Below, piece after piece: positions 44,085-53,383 of a stretch of DNA of 64,000 nucleotides. Source of the DNA: DTPU01 sp963827855 (lineage in GTDB: Bacteria > Planctomycetota > Phycisphaerae > Sedimentisphaerales > Anaerobacaceae); the NCBI GenBank assembly GCA_963827855.1, contig CAWHBY010000004.1, positions 124,001 to 188,000 of the forward strand, given 5' to 3'. The stretch's first letter is position 1, and each line of letters opens with the position of its first letter. The notes below the pieces were generated by a model, which was not told the DNA's origin, did no database searches, and saw nothing but the letters and a program-made list of their open reading frames with translations. The position numbers and the translations under genes were made by a program.

Positions 44085-46262
44085 TCACTTCCTGCTGCCT
44101 GTTTGCGCCCCCGCAGGGGGTTGGTATTTCATGGCCAACTCGTGGAACAGAAAGGCGTAGTAGTCCACCGCCTCTTCGACCTGACCGCTGAGGGGCGTGC
44201 CTATGCCGTGGCCTGTGGTGGCGCTGGTCCGCAGGAGGATCGGCCTTCGTGATGACGTGGCTGCCTGGAGCCGGGCGGTCATCTTGCGGGAGTGCATGGG
44301 GTCTACGCGAGGGTCGTTTTCGCCGGTCAGGAACAGGACTGCGGGGTAGGCAGTGCCGCCCTTGACGTGGTGGTAGGGCGAGTAGGCGTACAGGGCCTCG
44401 AACTGGTCAGGGTCTTTGACGGTGCCGAACTCAGGGACATTGAACTGCCCATTGGGCGAGCGCTCGACGCGGAGCATGTCGTAGATGCCGACAAAGGAGA
44501 CCACGGCCCTGCACAAGTCCGGGTGCTGGGTGATCATCGCACCCATCAGCAGGCCGCCGTTGCTGCCGCCCACGATGGCGAGTCTGTCGGGCCGGGTGTA
44601 GCCCGCGTCAGTCATGTGGTGCAGGGCAGCAGCGAAGTCGTCGAAGACGTTCTGCTTTCGGGTGAGCATGCCTTGCTGGTGCCACTGTTCGCCGTACTCT
44701 GCGCCTCCGCGAAGGGTGGCCTCCGCGAAGATTCCGCCCTGATCGATCCAGACACGGCGCAGGCTGGAGAACGAAGGCGTGATGTTGATTCCATACCCGC
44801 CGTAGCCGGTCAATAGCACCGGGTGAGACCCATCCAGGCGGGTCCCCTTGCGACGGATGATGTTGATGGGGACACGCGTGCCATCCTTGGAGGCAGCGTA
44901 CTCCCGCACCACCTCGCAATCCGAGAAGTCCGCAGGCGGCGTCACCTCCATGGCGGTCTTGGCAGTAGCGGCCTTGGCTGGGGAGAACTGATACCACGCA
45001 GGCGGGTCGACGTACGAGGCGTTGCTGTAGAGCACGTCGTCGCCGCCCAATGCAACGATCTGGCCCACTGTGGAGACAGCCAGGACCTTTGGACCCGGCT
45101 GGGGATGGCCCTGGAGGTCGAAGACGCGGACCTCAGTTGGGCCGCCGAGTTGATAGAGGGCGTACAGGAGGTTCTCTGTGGCCACCATAGGCCGGTTGCC
45201 TGCAAAGTCTGAGACGAGGGTGTCGGATCCTTCGGGAACGATGGCCACCGCGTTCTGCAGGATGGGCTGGCTGGCGGGCAGGCGAAGGATCTTGCCCCTG
45301 GAAGCGCCCTGCCTGGAGATGAGCAGCAAGGTGTCGTTGCCGCCGAACGTGGCCTGGACGATCTGATCGTTGTAGTCGGCGACCTGAGTCCACAGGCCGT
45401 GATCCGTGCGGAGGTAGTGGCTGAATCGGCCGCTGTCGCCATACTGGACAGTGGCCAGGACGCGGCCGGAGTGCGGGTCCGCCTCGAGCTGGATCTCGGC
45501 GATCCGAGGAAAGTCCATGCCGACCTCGTAGCGATCCTCATCCGCAGAGGTGCCCATCTTGTGGAACCAGACCTGCTGGTAGAAGGCCAGGTCTTCCGCC
45601 GGCCGCTCGCCCGGACGAGGGTATCGCGTGTAGTAAAGGCCAGATGCGTCGCTCGCCCAGGCTGCGTCGCCGCCAGCAGTTCCCCCGTTGACCCGGCTGA
45701 TGGGCTGACCGACCTCCCTGCCGTTGGCCGTGTCGTAGACGTGCAGATCCCCGCTCTCCGAGCCAGCCACAGACAGAGAGACTGCAACGAAGCGGCCGTC
45801 AGGAGAGGCAACGTACCAGTCCACGGAGGTCGTGCCCTGGCGGTCGATCGTGTTCGGATTGACGATGAGCCGCTCTGAGCCAGGTTGATCTGGCGACCGC
45901 ATGGCCACCAGCAGGGGCTGCTGCAAAGGCGGCTGCTGCTTCAAGGCAAAGAGAGTTCCGGATCGCCAGGAGAGAGAGTAGTAGGTGACCGTCCTGGCAG
46001 TGAGGATGTCGCTGATCCGCTCCCGCAGATGCGAGACGTGGGGCAGGCTGTCCAGGATCTTGCGCGTGTAGGCATTCTGTTGTTGGCTCCAGGCCTGTAC
46101 CCGGGGATTGTTCCCGTTCTCGAGCCACTGGTAAGGGTCGACCACCGTGGCGCCATGGTAGGCGTCCGTGACGGGCCACATCGGCGTGACCGGCGGCTGC
46201 AGGGTTGTGCAGCCGGCAACGACCAAGACCAGCCAGAGGAACGCCTTTGCAGTACTGTGCAT
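44085..46262 (-). CDS. Prolyl oligopeptidase family (S9A) lipoprotein
   Basis: This has 725 residues from ATG 46262 with a strong AAGGAGGT. The start is a lipoprotein signal with lipobox LVVAGC. A seven-bladed propeller spans roughly residues 60-440. The alpha/beta-hydrolase part has the catalytic Ser in GGSNGGLLMGA, the Asp in GENDPRVDPMHS and the His in TTGHGIGTPL. The oxyanion and substrate region GGYGINITPSFS fits S9A prolyl oligopeptidases, which cleave short proline-containing peptides. The lipobox places it in the periplasm or at the membrane. The helicase gene follows by a 1-base gap. Confidence 0.92.
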   Translation of the reverse strand: MHSTAKAFLWLVLVVAGCTTLQPPVTPMWPVTDAYHGATVVDPYQWLENGNNPRVQAWSQQQNAYTRKILDSLPHVSHLRERISDILTARTVTYYSLSWRSGTLFALKQQPPLQQPLLVAMRSPDQPGSERLIVNPNTIDRQGTTSVDWYVASPDGRFVAVSLSVAGSESGDLHVYDTANGREVGQPISRVNGGTAGGDAAWASDASGLYYTRYPRPGERPAEDLAFYQQVWFHKMGTSADEDRYEVGMDFPRIAEIQLEADPHSGRVLATVQYGDSGRFSHYLRTDHGLWTQVADYNDQIVQATFGGNDTLLLISRQGASRGKILRLPASQPILQNAVAIVPEGSDTLVSDFAGNRPMVATENLLYALYQLGGPTEVRVFDLQGHPQPGPKVLAVSTVGQIVALGGDDVLYSNASYVDPPAWYQFSPAKAATAKTAMEVTPPADFSDCEVVREYAASKDGTRVPINIIRRKGTRLDGSHPVLLTGYGGYGINITPSFSSLRRVWIDQGGIFAEATLRGGAEYGEQWHQQGMLTRKQNVFDDFAAALHHMTDAGYTRPDRLAIVGGSNGGLLMGAMITQHPDLCRAVVSFVGIYDMLRVERSPNGQFNVPEFGTVKDPDQFEALYAYSPYHHVKGGTAYPAVLFLTGENDPRVDPMHSRKMTARLQAATSSRRPILLRTSATTGHGIGTPLSGQVEEAVDYYAFLFHELAMKYQPPAGAQTGSRK

Positions 46263-46468
46263 ATGTACCTCCTTGACTTTCTCACACCAGGGATCCTGTA
46301 TGGATCGTCCGCCCATTCTACAGGCTTGCAGGGACATGGGAAGCGCCATTGCCGCGAGGCGGGGCTGCTGGAAATCCATTGGACTGGAGGCAGTCGGTGG
46401 GTATAAGGGGGACTGTGTGGGCCTGGCGCCGGGCCAAGGCCCGAGAGTAGATCAATAGGAGAATGATC

Positions 46469-46807
46469 ATGCGAACGGGTTGCTGCGGACTGGACTGCGA
46501 GGTGTGTGACGCCTACCTGGCCACTGAGGCTGACGATGACTCCATGCGGCGAGCCACTGCGGAGAAGTGGACGAAGATGTACAACCACCCCATGAAGCCT
46601 GAGGACATCAACTGCACGGGATGCCAGGCCAAGGGTCCCAAGATCGGGCACTGCCACGTGTGCGCAGTCCGTACGTGCTGCGTCAAGAAGGGCGTTAGCC
46701 ACTGCGGCGCCTGCGACGAGTACGGCTGTACGACACTCGAAGGGTTTCTGGGCATGATGCCGCCTGAGATGGCTGCTGCCAACCGCCAGCGCCTGCGGCC
46801 GAGTTGA
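46469..46807 (+). CDS. DUF3795 cysteine-rich protein
   Basis: This has 112 residues from ATG 46469, seven bases after AGGAG. The first ATG at 46463 sits too close to that site. The protein is rich in paired cysteines: CCGLDCEVCDAYLA, NCTGCQAKG, CHVCAVRTCCVKKG and HCGACDEYGCTTL. That spacing is the DUF3795 signature, a likely zinc- or iron-sulfur-binding module of unknown function. It stands alone between the S9 peptidase, divergent to the left, and the oxidoreductase gene. Confidence 0.85.
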   Translation: MRTGCCGLDCEVCDAYLATEADDDSMRRATAEKWTKMYNHPMKPEDINCTGCQAKGPKIGHCHVCAVRTCCVKKGVSHCGACDEYGCTTLEGFLGMMPPEMAAANRQRLRPS

Positions 46808-46884
46808 CGCCGGACTGAGAAGGTAAGAAGATCAGAAGGTATGAAGGTAAGAGACGCCATATCGCACCATGAAAGGGGGCAGTC

Positions 46885-48215
46885 ATGAGACTCTCTCGCA
46901 GGTCCTTCCTCGCTTCAGCAGCCGCAGCCTCAGTGCCGTTCATGATCCCTTCCCGCATCTGGTCTGCGGAGACAACCCCCAGCAACCGCCTGACCATGGG
47001 ATTCATCGGCATGGGCATACAGAATAGGGGGTTGCTGCAGAACTTCCTCCAACAGGACACGCGGGTCCTGGCCGTGTGCGACGTGGATGGGACGCGGCGC
47101 GAGCATGCGGTGAAGATCGTAAACGACTTCTACGCGGGCGGATCAGGCCAGGCCTCAGCCGGGTGTACAGGATATGGAGACTTCAGGGAATTGCTGGCCC
47201 GCAAGGACATTGACGCTGTCTGCATTGCGACGCCGGACCACTGGCACGCGATCATCACGCTGGCGGCCCTGGAGGCCGGCAAGGACGTGTATTGCGAGAA
47301 GCCCCTCACGCACAACATCCATGAGGCCCTGGAGGTGATGAAGACCGTGAAGGCCAAGGGCCGCGTGCTGCAGACCGGGTCCATGCAGCGATCGATGTCG
47401 GAGTTCCGCGTGGCCTGCGAGCTGGTGAGGAACGGGGCCATCGGCAAGCTGGACCACGTCGAATGCAGCTTTGGAGACCCAGGCCGGCCTTGTGACTTGG
47501 GCGAAGAGGCCATGGAGCCCGGACTGAACTGGGACTTCTGGCTGGGACCTGCGCCCAGCGGCCGTACAGCTCGGTGCTCAGCCCACGGGGCGTGAACAAT
47601 TTCTTCCCGGACTGGCGGAACTACTGGGAGTTTGGGGGCGGCATGGTCACGGACTGGGGCGCGCACCATCTGGACATCGCCCAGTGGGGACTGGGCATGG
47701 ATGAGAGCGGACCCGTGCAGATCCTGCCCGCGCCGCAAGGTAACCGGGCCAAGCGTGGCGTGAAGCTGGTGTACGCCAACGGGGTGACCGTGGTCCACAA
47801 GGACGGCTTCGGCGTGGACTTCTTTGGCAGCGAAGGGGAGGTCCAGGTCAACCGTGGCTCCTTCTGCCTCATCCGCAACGGCCAGACCGTCTCCAAGTGG
47901 ACGCGGCGGGAGGATTCAGGGTCGCTTCAATCGGCGCTGGCCAAGGCTGAGAGGGCATTCCTGGCGGACGCCCAGGTCAAGCTCTACAAGAGCGAATCAC
48001 ACACGTTGGACTTCCTGGATTGCGTCAAGAGCCGTCAGCAGCCCATCACCCACGCGGGCGTGGGCGGCCATTCGGTCATCTGCTGCCATCTGATGAACCT
48101 GGCCTACCGGTACGGCGAGAAGATCGAGTGGAACCCGGCAGAGAACACCTTCGCGGGCGGAACGGGTAATGCCGCCTGGCTGACCCGCGACTATCGGGCT
48201 CCGTGGAAGGCGTAG
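46885..48215 (+). pseudogene. Gfo/Idh/MocA oxidoreductase with Tat signal, one frameshift in this sequence
   Basis: The first frame (46885 to about 47556) starts with a twin-arginine signal (RLSRRSFLASAAAASV), then the Rossmann motif MGFIGMGIQNRG and the EKPLTHNIHEAL box containing the catalytic Lys. The second frame continues with NNFFPDWRNYWEFGGGMVTD and WGAHHLDIAQWGL, which contains the catalytic His, and runs to 48215. Adding one C to the run CCC at 47554-47556 joins them exactly as GPAPQRPYSSV. Such exported oxidoreductases act on sugars. The next gene, a GH2 enzyme, starts 22 bases on, so the two probably form an operon. Confidence 0.88.
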
Positions 48216-48237
48216 GGACGGACGGCAAGGGGCAGAC

Positions 48238-51200
48238 ATGTTGAACCGGGCGGTGGTTGTCGGCGGGATCATCGTGGCGGCCGTAGCGTCGCTGACCGTG
48301 CGGGCCGGCGAGTTTGTGTGGCTGGAGGGCGAGGCGGGCACGGCCAATGTGAAGGTCAACAACACCGGCTGGGGCAACGCGCAGTTCCTCTCGGAGGGCC
48401 GGTGGATGCACGTCTCCTTTGAGGCCGACAAGGTGGACGCGGAGGTCGACGCAGGCGCGGTCGTCATCCAACATCCCTTCGAGATCACCAAGAAGGCGAC
48501 GTATGAGATCTGGAACAGAATCGGTTTCGAGTTCGCTCGGTCGCCTTTCGAGTACCGCATCGACGGCGGTCCGTGGAAGGCCGTCGGCCCGGACGATCTG
48601 ACCGCGGACCTGATGGAAATTGCCTTCTGGTGCGAGGTGGCCTGGATCAAGATGGGCAACGCCGAACTCACGGGCGGTCGTCACGTGCTGGAGATCCGGC
48701 TGACCAAGAGCAGGGACAAGGATGGCAAGATCCAGCGGATCCTCTACGCCTGCGACGCGATCTGCATCCACGAGGGCTCGTTCCATCCGAACTCGAAGTT
48801 CAGACCGGGCCAGACCGGCCAGGATGAGAGGGACCAGGCGGCCGGGCGGACGGTGTTCAGGCTTCCGGACGCCCTGCCGGGGCAGCGGGCGAGCGTCTCC
48901 CTCAAGGGACTCTGGGAGGTCGCAAGGGACGACGAGCAGGCCCCGGGCGAGGTGGCTGAGCCGATCAAGGAGCTGCCCAAGGTTGCGTTCTTCAGGGCGA
49001 TCGACGTGCCCTCGGACAAGAACGAGAGCCGCAAGGACCTGGTCTTTGCACACCGGATCTGGTACCGGACACGTGTGGACGTGCCCACGGGCATGGCCGG
49101 CCAGGCGTTCTTCCTGGATTCTCCCCTGAACAACCTGAACACCACGGTGTACGTCAACGGCGTGCTGTGCGGGTTTGAGAAGAATCCCTTCTGCCGATTC
49201 CAGATCGACCTGACCCGGGGCATCAAACCGGGTCAGGCCAACGAAATCTGGGTCGGCCTCCGGGATGCCTGGTACGGCCGCGCGGCCAATCCGGCCGACC
49301 CCATGAAGCTCCGCAGGACCTTCAACCTGCCGATGAAGTTCTTCGGCGACGGGTTCCAGGAGCTGGACTACCCGATCTGGAACTGCCCGCAGTCCGGGAT
49401 ACTGTGTACCCCTTCGCTGGTGGCTGCAGGCAGGGTCTATGCCAGCGATGTGTTCGTCAAGCCGTCGGTGGTGAAGAGGCAACTGGAGGCGGAGGTCTCA
49501 CTGGCCAACGCAGGGTCGCAGGACGCCAGCGGCGAGATCCGCTGGGAGGCGGTGAACGACCAGACCGGGTTGGTCGAAAAGGTCTTCAGTGCCAGGCCGT
49601 TTACGGTGGCTGCTGGAAGGACCGAGACGCTGAGCCTGGCAGGGTCCTGGGAGGATCCCAGGCTCTGGTGGCCGGACACGCCCAACCTGTACCGCCTGCG
49701 GACCCGCGTCATGGTGGGTGGGACCACGCTGGACGAGAAGGAGACCCTGTTCGGCTTTCGAGAGTGGAGGATCGAGGGCTCGCAGTTCACGCTCAATGGC
49801 GTGGTCTGGCACCTGTGGGCCGACCTGATCGGCGAGGCCGGGACCACGGCGGAGGCCTGGCTGGCGGCGTACAGACAGGCCCAGGAGCGACTCACCCGGT
49901 TCAGCACCGCAGGCCAGGCGGGCCACGACCCTCGGTGGCTCGGCCTGGAGCCGCAGGAGGCCCTGGAGTTCTTCGACCGCAGTGGCGTGGTGGTGCGGCG
50001 CAACTGCACGCTCGACGGCGAGACCATCGGCACTGCATTCATCGAGAAGGATCCCGAGGTCCGCAGGCTGCAAGGGGGCTCGGAGATCAAGCTCAGACTC
50101 ATGAAGAACTGGGCGGACCAGTGCGTGGCCCAGGTCAAGGGTGAGCGCAACCACCCCTCGATCCAGATCTGGTCCATCGAGAATGAGTTCGCCTTCATCA
50201 ACCTGATCAATCTGCTGGGCAACAGCCCGAACATGGACGCCTACGAGCGACAGATCAAGGCGGCCCACGACGCGGTGATGGCTGCCGACCCCACAAGGGC
50301 CGTCATGATCGACGGCGGGGGCGCCCTGAAGGACAACTCGCTCGCAGTGCATGGCGACCACTACGTGGCGACATTGGACTGCCGGTATCCGGATCTTGCG
50401 TACGAGGCCTTCCCCGAGGGCGGCGGCCGGGGCCGCTGGACATGGGACCAGAACAGGCCGCGCTACATCGGCGAGGACTTCTACGCCGGCGGCATCAATC
50501 CCGCAGATTACGCCACGTGGGGAGGGGAGGTCGCATTCCAGGGCAAGGCCGCGACCCGGGAGTCGGTGGCGACGTGCTACCGCATGCTCCAGGAAGGCTA
50601 CCGCTGGGGCGGTCACTACGCGGCCTGGCACTTCTGGCTGGGCGGCGAGGGCGGCGAGCGACAGCGTACGGCCAATGCCCCGCGTGCGGCGATGTGCAGA
50701 CAATGGGACTGGACCTTCGGCTCGGGGCAGACGGTCGTGCGCACCTTCGGGCTCTTCAACGACACCCAGCACGCAGAGCCTCTCCTCTTTACCCGCGTGC
50801 TGACCGTGGCGGGACGAGAGGCTTGGCGCAAGACCACCCAGCACGCGGTCAGGCCTGGTACTGCGGAGAAGTTCGACGAGGCGATGACGCTGCCAGCGGT
50901 GGACGGACGAACCGAGGGAGAACTGGTGCTCACCCTGTCCGCAGCGGGCCGAGAGGTGTTCCGCGACGTTAAGGTCCTGTCGATCCTGGCAGAGCCGGTG
51001 ACGTCCAACTCGCCGGGCCTGGCTGGCGGGTCGATTGGAGTGTTGGATCCCAAGGGTCTCCTGGCCGGCCCTCTTGGCAAGGCCGGGATTCCCTATGCGT
51101 CTGTGGCGAGCTTGGAGGCCCTGCCCTCGGGCATCCGGGTGTTGGTGGTAGGGCCCGATGCCCTCTCCGAGGCAGACTCGACCTCCACGGCCCTGGCCGC

Positions 51201-53331
51201 GTGGGCCTCGGTCGGCAAGGCGGTGGTGGTGCTCGACCAGACCTGGCCGCTCAAGTACCAGGCGATCCCCGCGGAGATGGAGCTTGCGCAGACCACGGCC
51301 CGGAGTGACTTCGGCCAGGAGGTTCCCATGAACGCGGGGCGCACGGCCTTCATCGAGGACGCATCACATCCTGCCCTGGCGGGTCTGGCCGATAGGGACT
51401 TCTTCACGTGGCCCGGGGATCACGTGGTGTACCGCAACCCGTACGTGAAGCCTGCTCGCGGGGCCAAGAGCCTGGTGCAGGTGGGTCCACGCCTGGCCCA
51501 GTCCGCCCTGGCCGAGGTCCCGGTGGGCAAGGGCGTGATGTGGCTCTGTCAGATGGCCATGGGCCAACAACTGGGCCGGAGCGCCGCTGCGCAGCACCTG
51601 CTGGTCAACCTCGTCAGTGCCGCCCTGACCTACAGACAGGAGTCCTCGCCCGTGTCAGTTGCGGTGGACGACGAGCAACTCCGCAAGACACTTGATGCCA
51701 TGGGTCTGCAGTACACTCGGACCAGGGACCCACTGGCTGCGATGATGGACGGAGCCTGCAAGGTCGCCGTGATCTCCGCCACTCCGGCGAGTCTGAGGGC
51801 CTTGGCGTCCGGCATGGACGCAGTTCGGGCCTTCTGGGACCGGGGCGGCACGATCGTGTTCAACGGTTTGACCCCGGAGGGCCTGGTTGACTACAACCGG
51901 ATCGTGGGCGTCGATCATCTGATCCGGCCCTTCGGCCGGGAGCGGGTGACCTTCCCTGCAGTGCGTCACCCGCTTGCGAGCGGCCTGACCACGGGGGACA
52001 TCGTGATGCTCTCGGGCCAGAGGATCTTCGGATGGACAGCCGACGAATACGTCGCGTCCGACGTGTTCACGTACGTGGTCGACTACGACGACGTCGCTCC
52101 GTTCGCCACCAGTGACTTCGCCAGCTACGGCAACATCGTCAACGGCTTCGTGGGGTCCGATGGCTGGCCCCTGATCATCGACTTCCCCATCCCTGCGGGC
52201 GACCGGCCTTTCTCGATGAAGATCACCCTGCCCAGGGAAGAGACGATCACCGAGCTGACCTACGACCAGTCCGTGAACTACAACCCCACGACCCGCATCG
52301 CCCTGGCTTTTGACGGCAAGGACCGCGTGGAGTGGGCGCTCGCACCCGCAGGTGATCCCCAGACGTTCACGATAGACCCGCCCCGCAAGGCCAGGGAGCT
52401 GACCCTGGAGACGTGCGCCTGGCAGATCGATCCCTCCAAGGCCCGCAACCAGGGCATCGACAACATCTGGATCAGGGTTCGGCGAAGCCCCGAGTTCCTC
52501 GCTGCGGTCAAGTGCATGCTGAACGTCGGCGGGATCATGCACTACCCAAGAGGGCGGGGGGGCGTGGTGCTCTGCAATCTGCGATTCCAGGAGAATGAGG
52601 CCGTCCCCGCAAACCGGATCAAGAAGCGGACTGTCCTGGCCACGGTGCTTCGCAACCTCAAGGCCCCGTTCACCGGGGACGTCACCTTCATCGCCGGGAC
52701 CGCGGCAGACTACAGGCCGATCGACATCCACACCAAGGCGACGACGTACAAGGACGAACGGGGCTTCTTCGGGGACAAGAGCCGCACCTTCAAGGGACTC
52801 CCCCAGGGCAGGCAGCGATTGGCCGGCGTCGACTACGACATCTACGAGATGCCCACGTCACCCGTGCCCCAGGTGCTGATGCTCGGCGGCAGCGGTCTTC
52901 CCAAGGACCTGCCCATGCAGATCACCGGTATTCCCGTGAACACGAAGGCCGACGCCCTGTTCTTCCTGCACGCGGCCCGCGTGGACCAGCGCATGACCGC
53001 CGAAGATCGGCGGGCCAACAGGAAGTCTGTGATGTTCAAGTACGTGGTGAACTACGCAGACGGACAGAAGGAAGAAGTACCCATCACCTCCGAGATCGAC
53101 ATCGACCACTACGTGCAGCAGCACGCCAAGGCCTTGCCTGGTGCACAACTGGCCTGGACGGCCCCCTACGAGGGCACCCAAGACAGGACCGCCGCGTACG
53201 CAAAGCAGTGGAACAATCCCCGGCCAGACGTAGAGATTCAGTCGGTGGACATGGTCGCCGTGGATTCGGCCCGCGGCATACCGGTGCTCCTGGCGATGAC
53301 GGCCGCACAGGCCCATCGCAGTCCAAAATGA
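48238..53331 (+). CDS. Giant secreted glycoside hydrolase family 2-like enzyme
   Basis: This 1,697-residue protein has a signal peptide ending VRAGEF. The first 200 residues are a carbohydrate-binding-like beta domain (VWLEGEAGTANVKV). A GH2 sugar-binding segment (WYRTRVDVP, TTVYVNGVLCGFEKNPFCRF) and an immunoglobulin-like segment (WEDPRLWWPDTPNLYRLRTR) lead to the TIM barrel. The acid/base is the Glu in NHPSIQIWSIENEF. The nucleophile may be the Glu in RYIGEDFYAG. Later parts contain a GATase-like fold (IRVLVVGPDALSEAD) and C-terminal beta domains. The oxidoreductase gene immediately upstream suggests joint degradation of one polysaccharide; the substrate is unknown. Confidence 0.82.
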   Translation: MLNRAVVVGGIIVAAVASLTVRAGEFVWLEGEAGTANVKVNNTGWGNAQFLSEGRWMHVSFEADKVDAEVDAGAVVIQHPFEITKKATYEIWNRIGFEFARSPFEYRIDGGPWKAVGPDDLTADLMEIAFWCEVAWIKMGNAELTGGRHVLEIRLTKSRDKDGKIQRILYACDAICIHEGSFHPNSKFRPGQTGQDERDQAAGRTVFRLPDALPGQRASVSLKGLWEVARDDEQAPGEVAEPIKELPKVAFFRAIDVPSDKNESRKDLVFAHRIWYRTRVDVPTGMAGQAFFLDSPLNNLNTTVYVNGVLCGFEKNPFCRFQIDLTRGIKPGQANEIWVGLRDAWYGRAANPADPMKLRRTFNLPMKFFGDGFQELDYPIWNCPQSGILCTPSLVAAGRVYASDVFVKPSVVKRQLEAEVSLANAGSQDASGEIRWEAVNDQTGLVEKVFSARPFTVAAGRTETLSLAGSWEDPRLWWPDTPNLYRLRTRVMVGGTTLDEKETLFGFREWRIEGSQFTLNGVVWHLWADLIGEAGTTAEAWLAAYRQAQERLTRFSTAGQAGHDPRWLGLEPQEALEFFDRSGVVVRRNCTLDGETIGTAFIEKDPEVRRLQGGSEIKLRLMKNWADQCVAQVKGERNHPSIQIWSIENEFAFINLINLLGNSPNMDAYERQIKAAHDAVMAADPTRAVMIDGGGALKDNSLAVHGDHYVATLDCRYPDLAYEAFPEGGGRGRWTWDQNRPRYIGEDFYAGGINPADYATWGGEVAFQGKAATRESVATCYRMLQEGYRWGGHYAAWHFWLGGEGGERQRTANAPRAAMCRQWDWTFGSGQTVVRTFGLFNDTQHAEPLLFTRVLTVAGREAWRKTTQHAVRPGTAEKFDEAMTLPAVDGRTEGELVLTLSAAGREVFRDVKVLSILAEPVTSNSPGLAGGSIGVLDPKGLLAGPLGKAGIPYASVASLEALPSGIRVLVVGPDALSEADSTSTALAAWASVGKAVVVLDQTWPLKYQAIPAEMELAQTTARSDFGQEVPMNAGRTAFIEDASHPALAGLADRDFFTWPGDHVVYRNPYVKPARGAKSLVQVGPRLAQSALAEVPVGKGVMWLCQMAMGQQLGRSAAAQHLLVNLVSAALTYRQESSPVSVAVDDEQLRKTLDAMGLQYTRTRDPLAAMMDGACKVAVISATPASLRALASGMDAVRAFWDRGGTIVFNGLTPEGLVDYNRIVGVDHLIRPFGRERVTFPAVRHPLASGLTTGDIVMLSGQRIFGWTADEYVASDVFTYVVDYDDVAPFATSDFASYGNIVNGFVGSDGWPLIIDFPIPAGDRPFSMKITLPREETITELTYDQSVNYNPTTRIALAFDGKDRVEWALAPAGDPQTFTIDPPRKARELTLETCAWQIDPSKARNQGIDNIWIRVRRSPEFLAAVKCMLNVGGIMHYPRGRGGVVLCNLRFQENEAVPANRIKKRTVLATVLRNLKAPFTGDVTFIAGTAADYRPIDIHTKATTYKDERGFFGDKSRTFKGLPQGRQRLAGVDYDIYEMPTSPVPQVLMLGGSGLPKDLPMQITGIPVNTKADALFFLHAARVDQRMTAEDRRANRKSVMFKYVVNYADGQKEEVPITSEIDIDHYVQQHAKALPGAQLAWTAPYEGTQDRTAAYAKQWNNPRPDVEIQSVDMVAVDSARGIPVLLAMTAAQAHRSPK

Positions 53332-53368
53332 TGCTCGGCGGGCAGAGGGATCGCCCGTTGGAGTGATC

Positions 53369-53377
53369 TGGTATAAT
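53369..53377 (+). promoter_or_regulatory. Extended -10 promoter at the RNase R start codon
   Basis: TGG immediately precedes a perfect TATAAT (53372-53377). Seven bases later is the ATG at 53384. No ribosome binding site lies between, so the transcript may be leaderless. There is no convincing -35. Confidence 0.55.
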
Positions 53378-53383
53378 ATCCCC

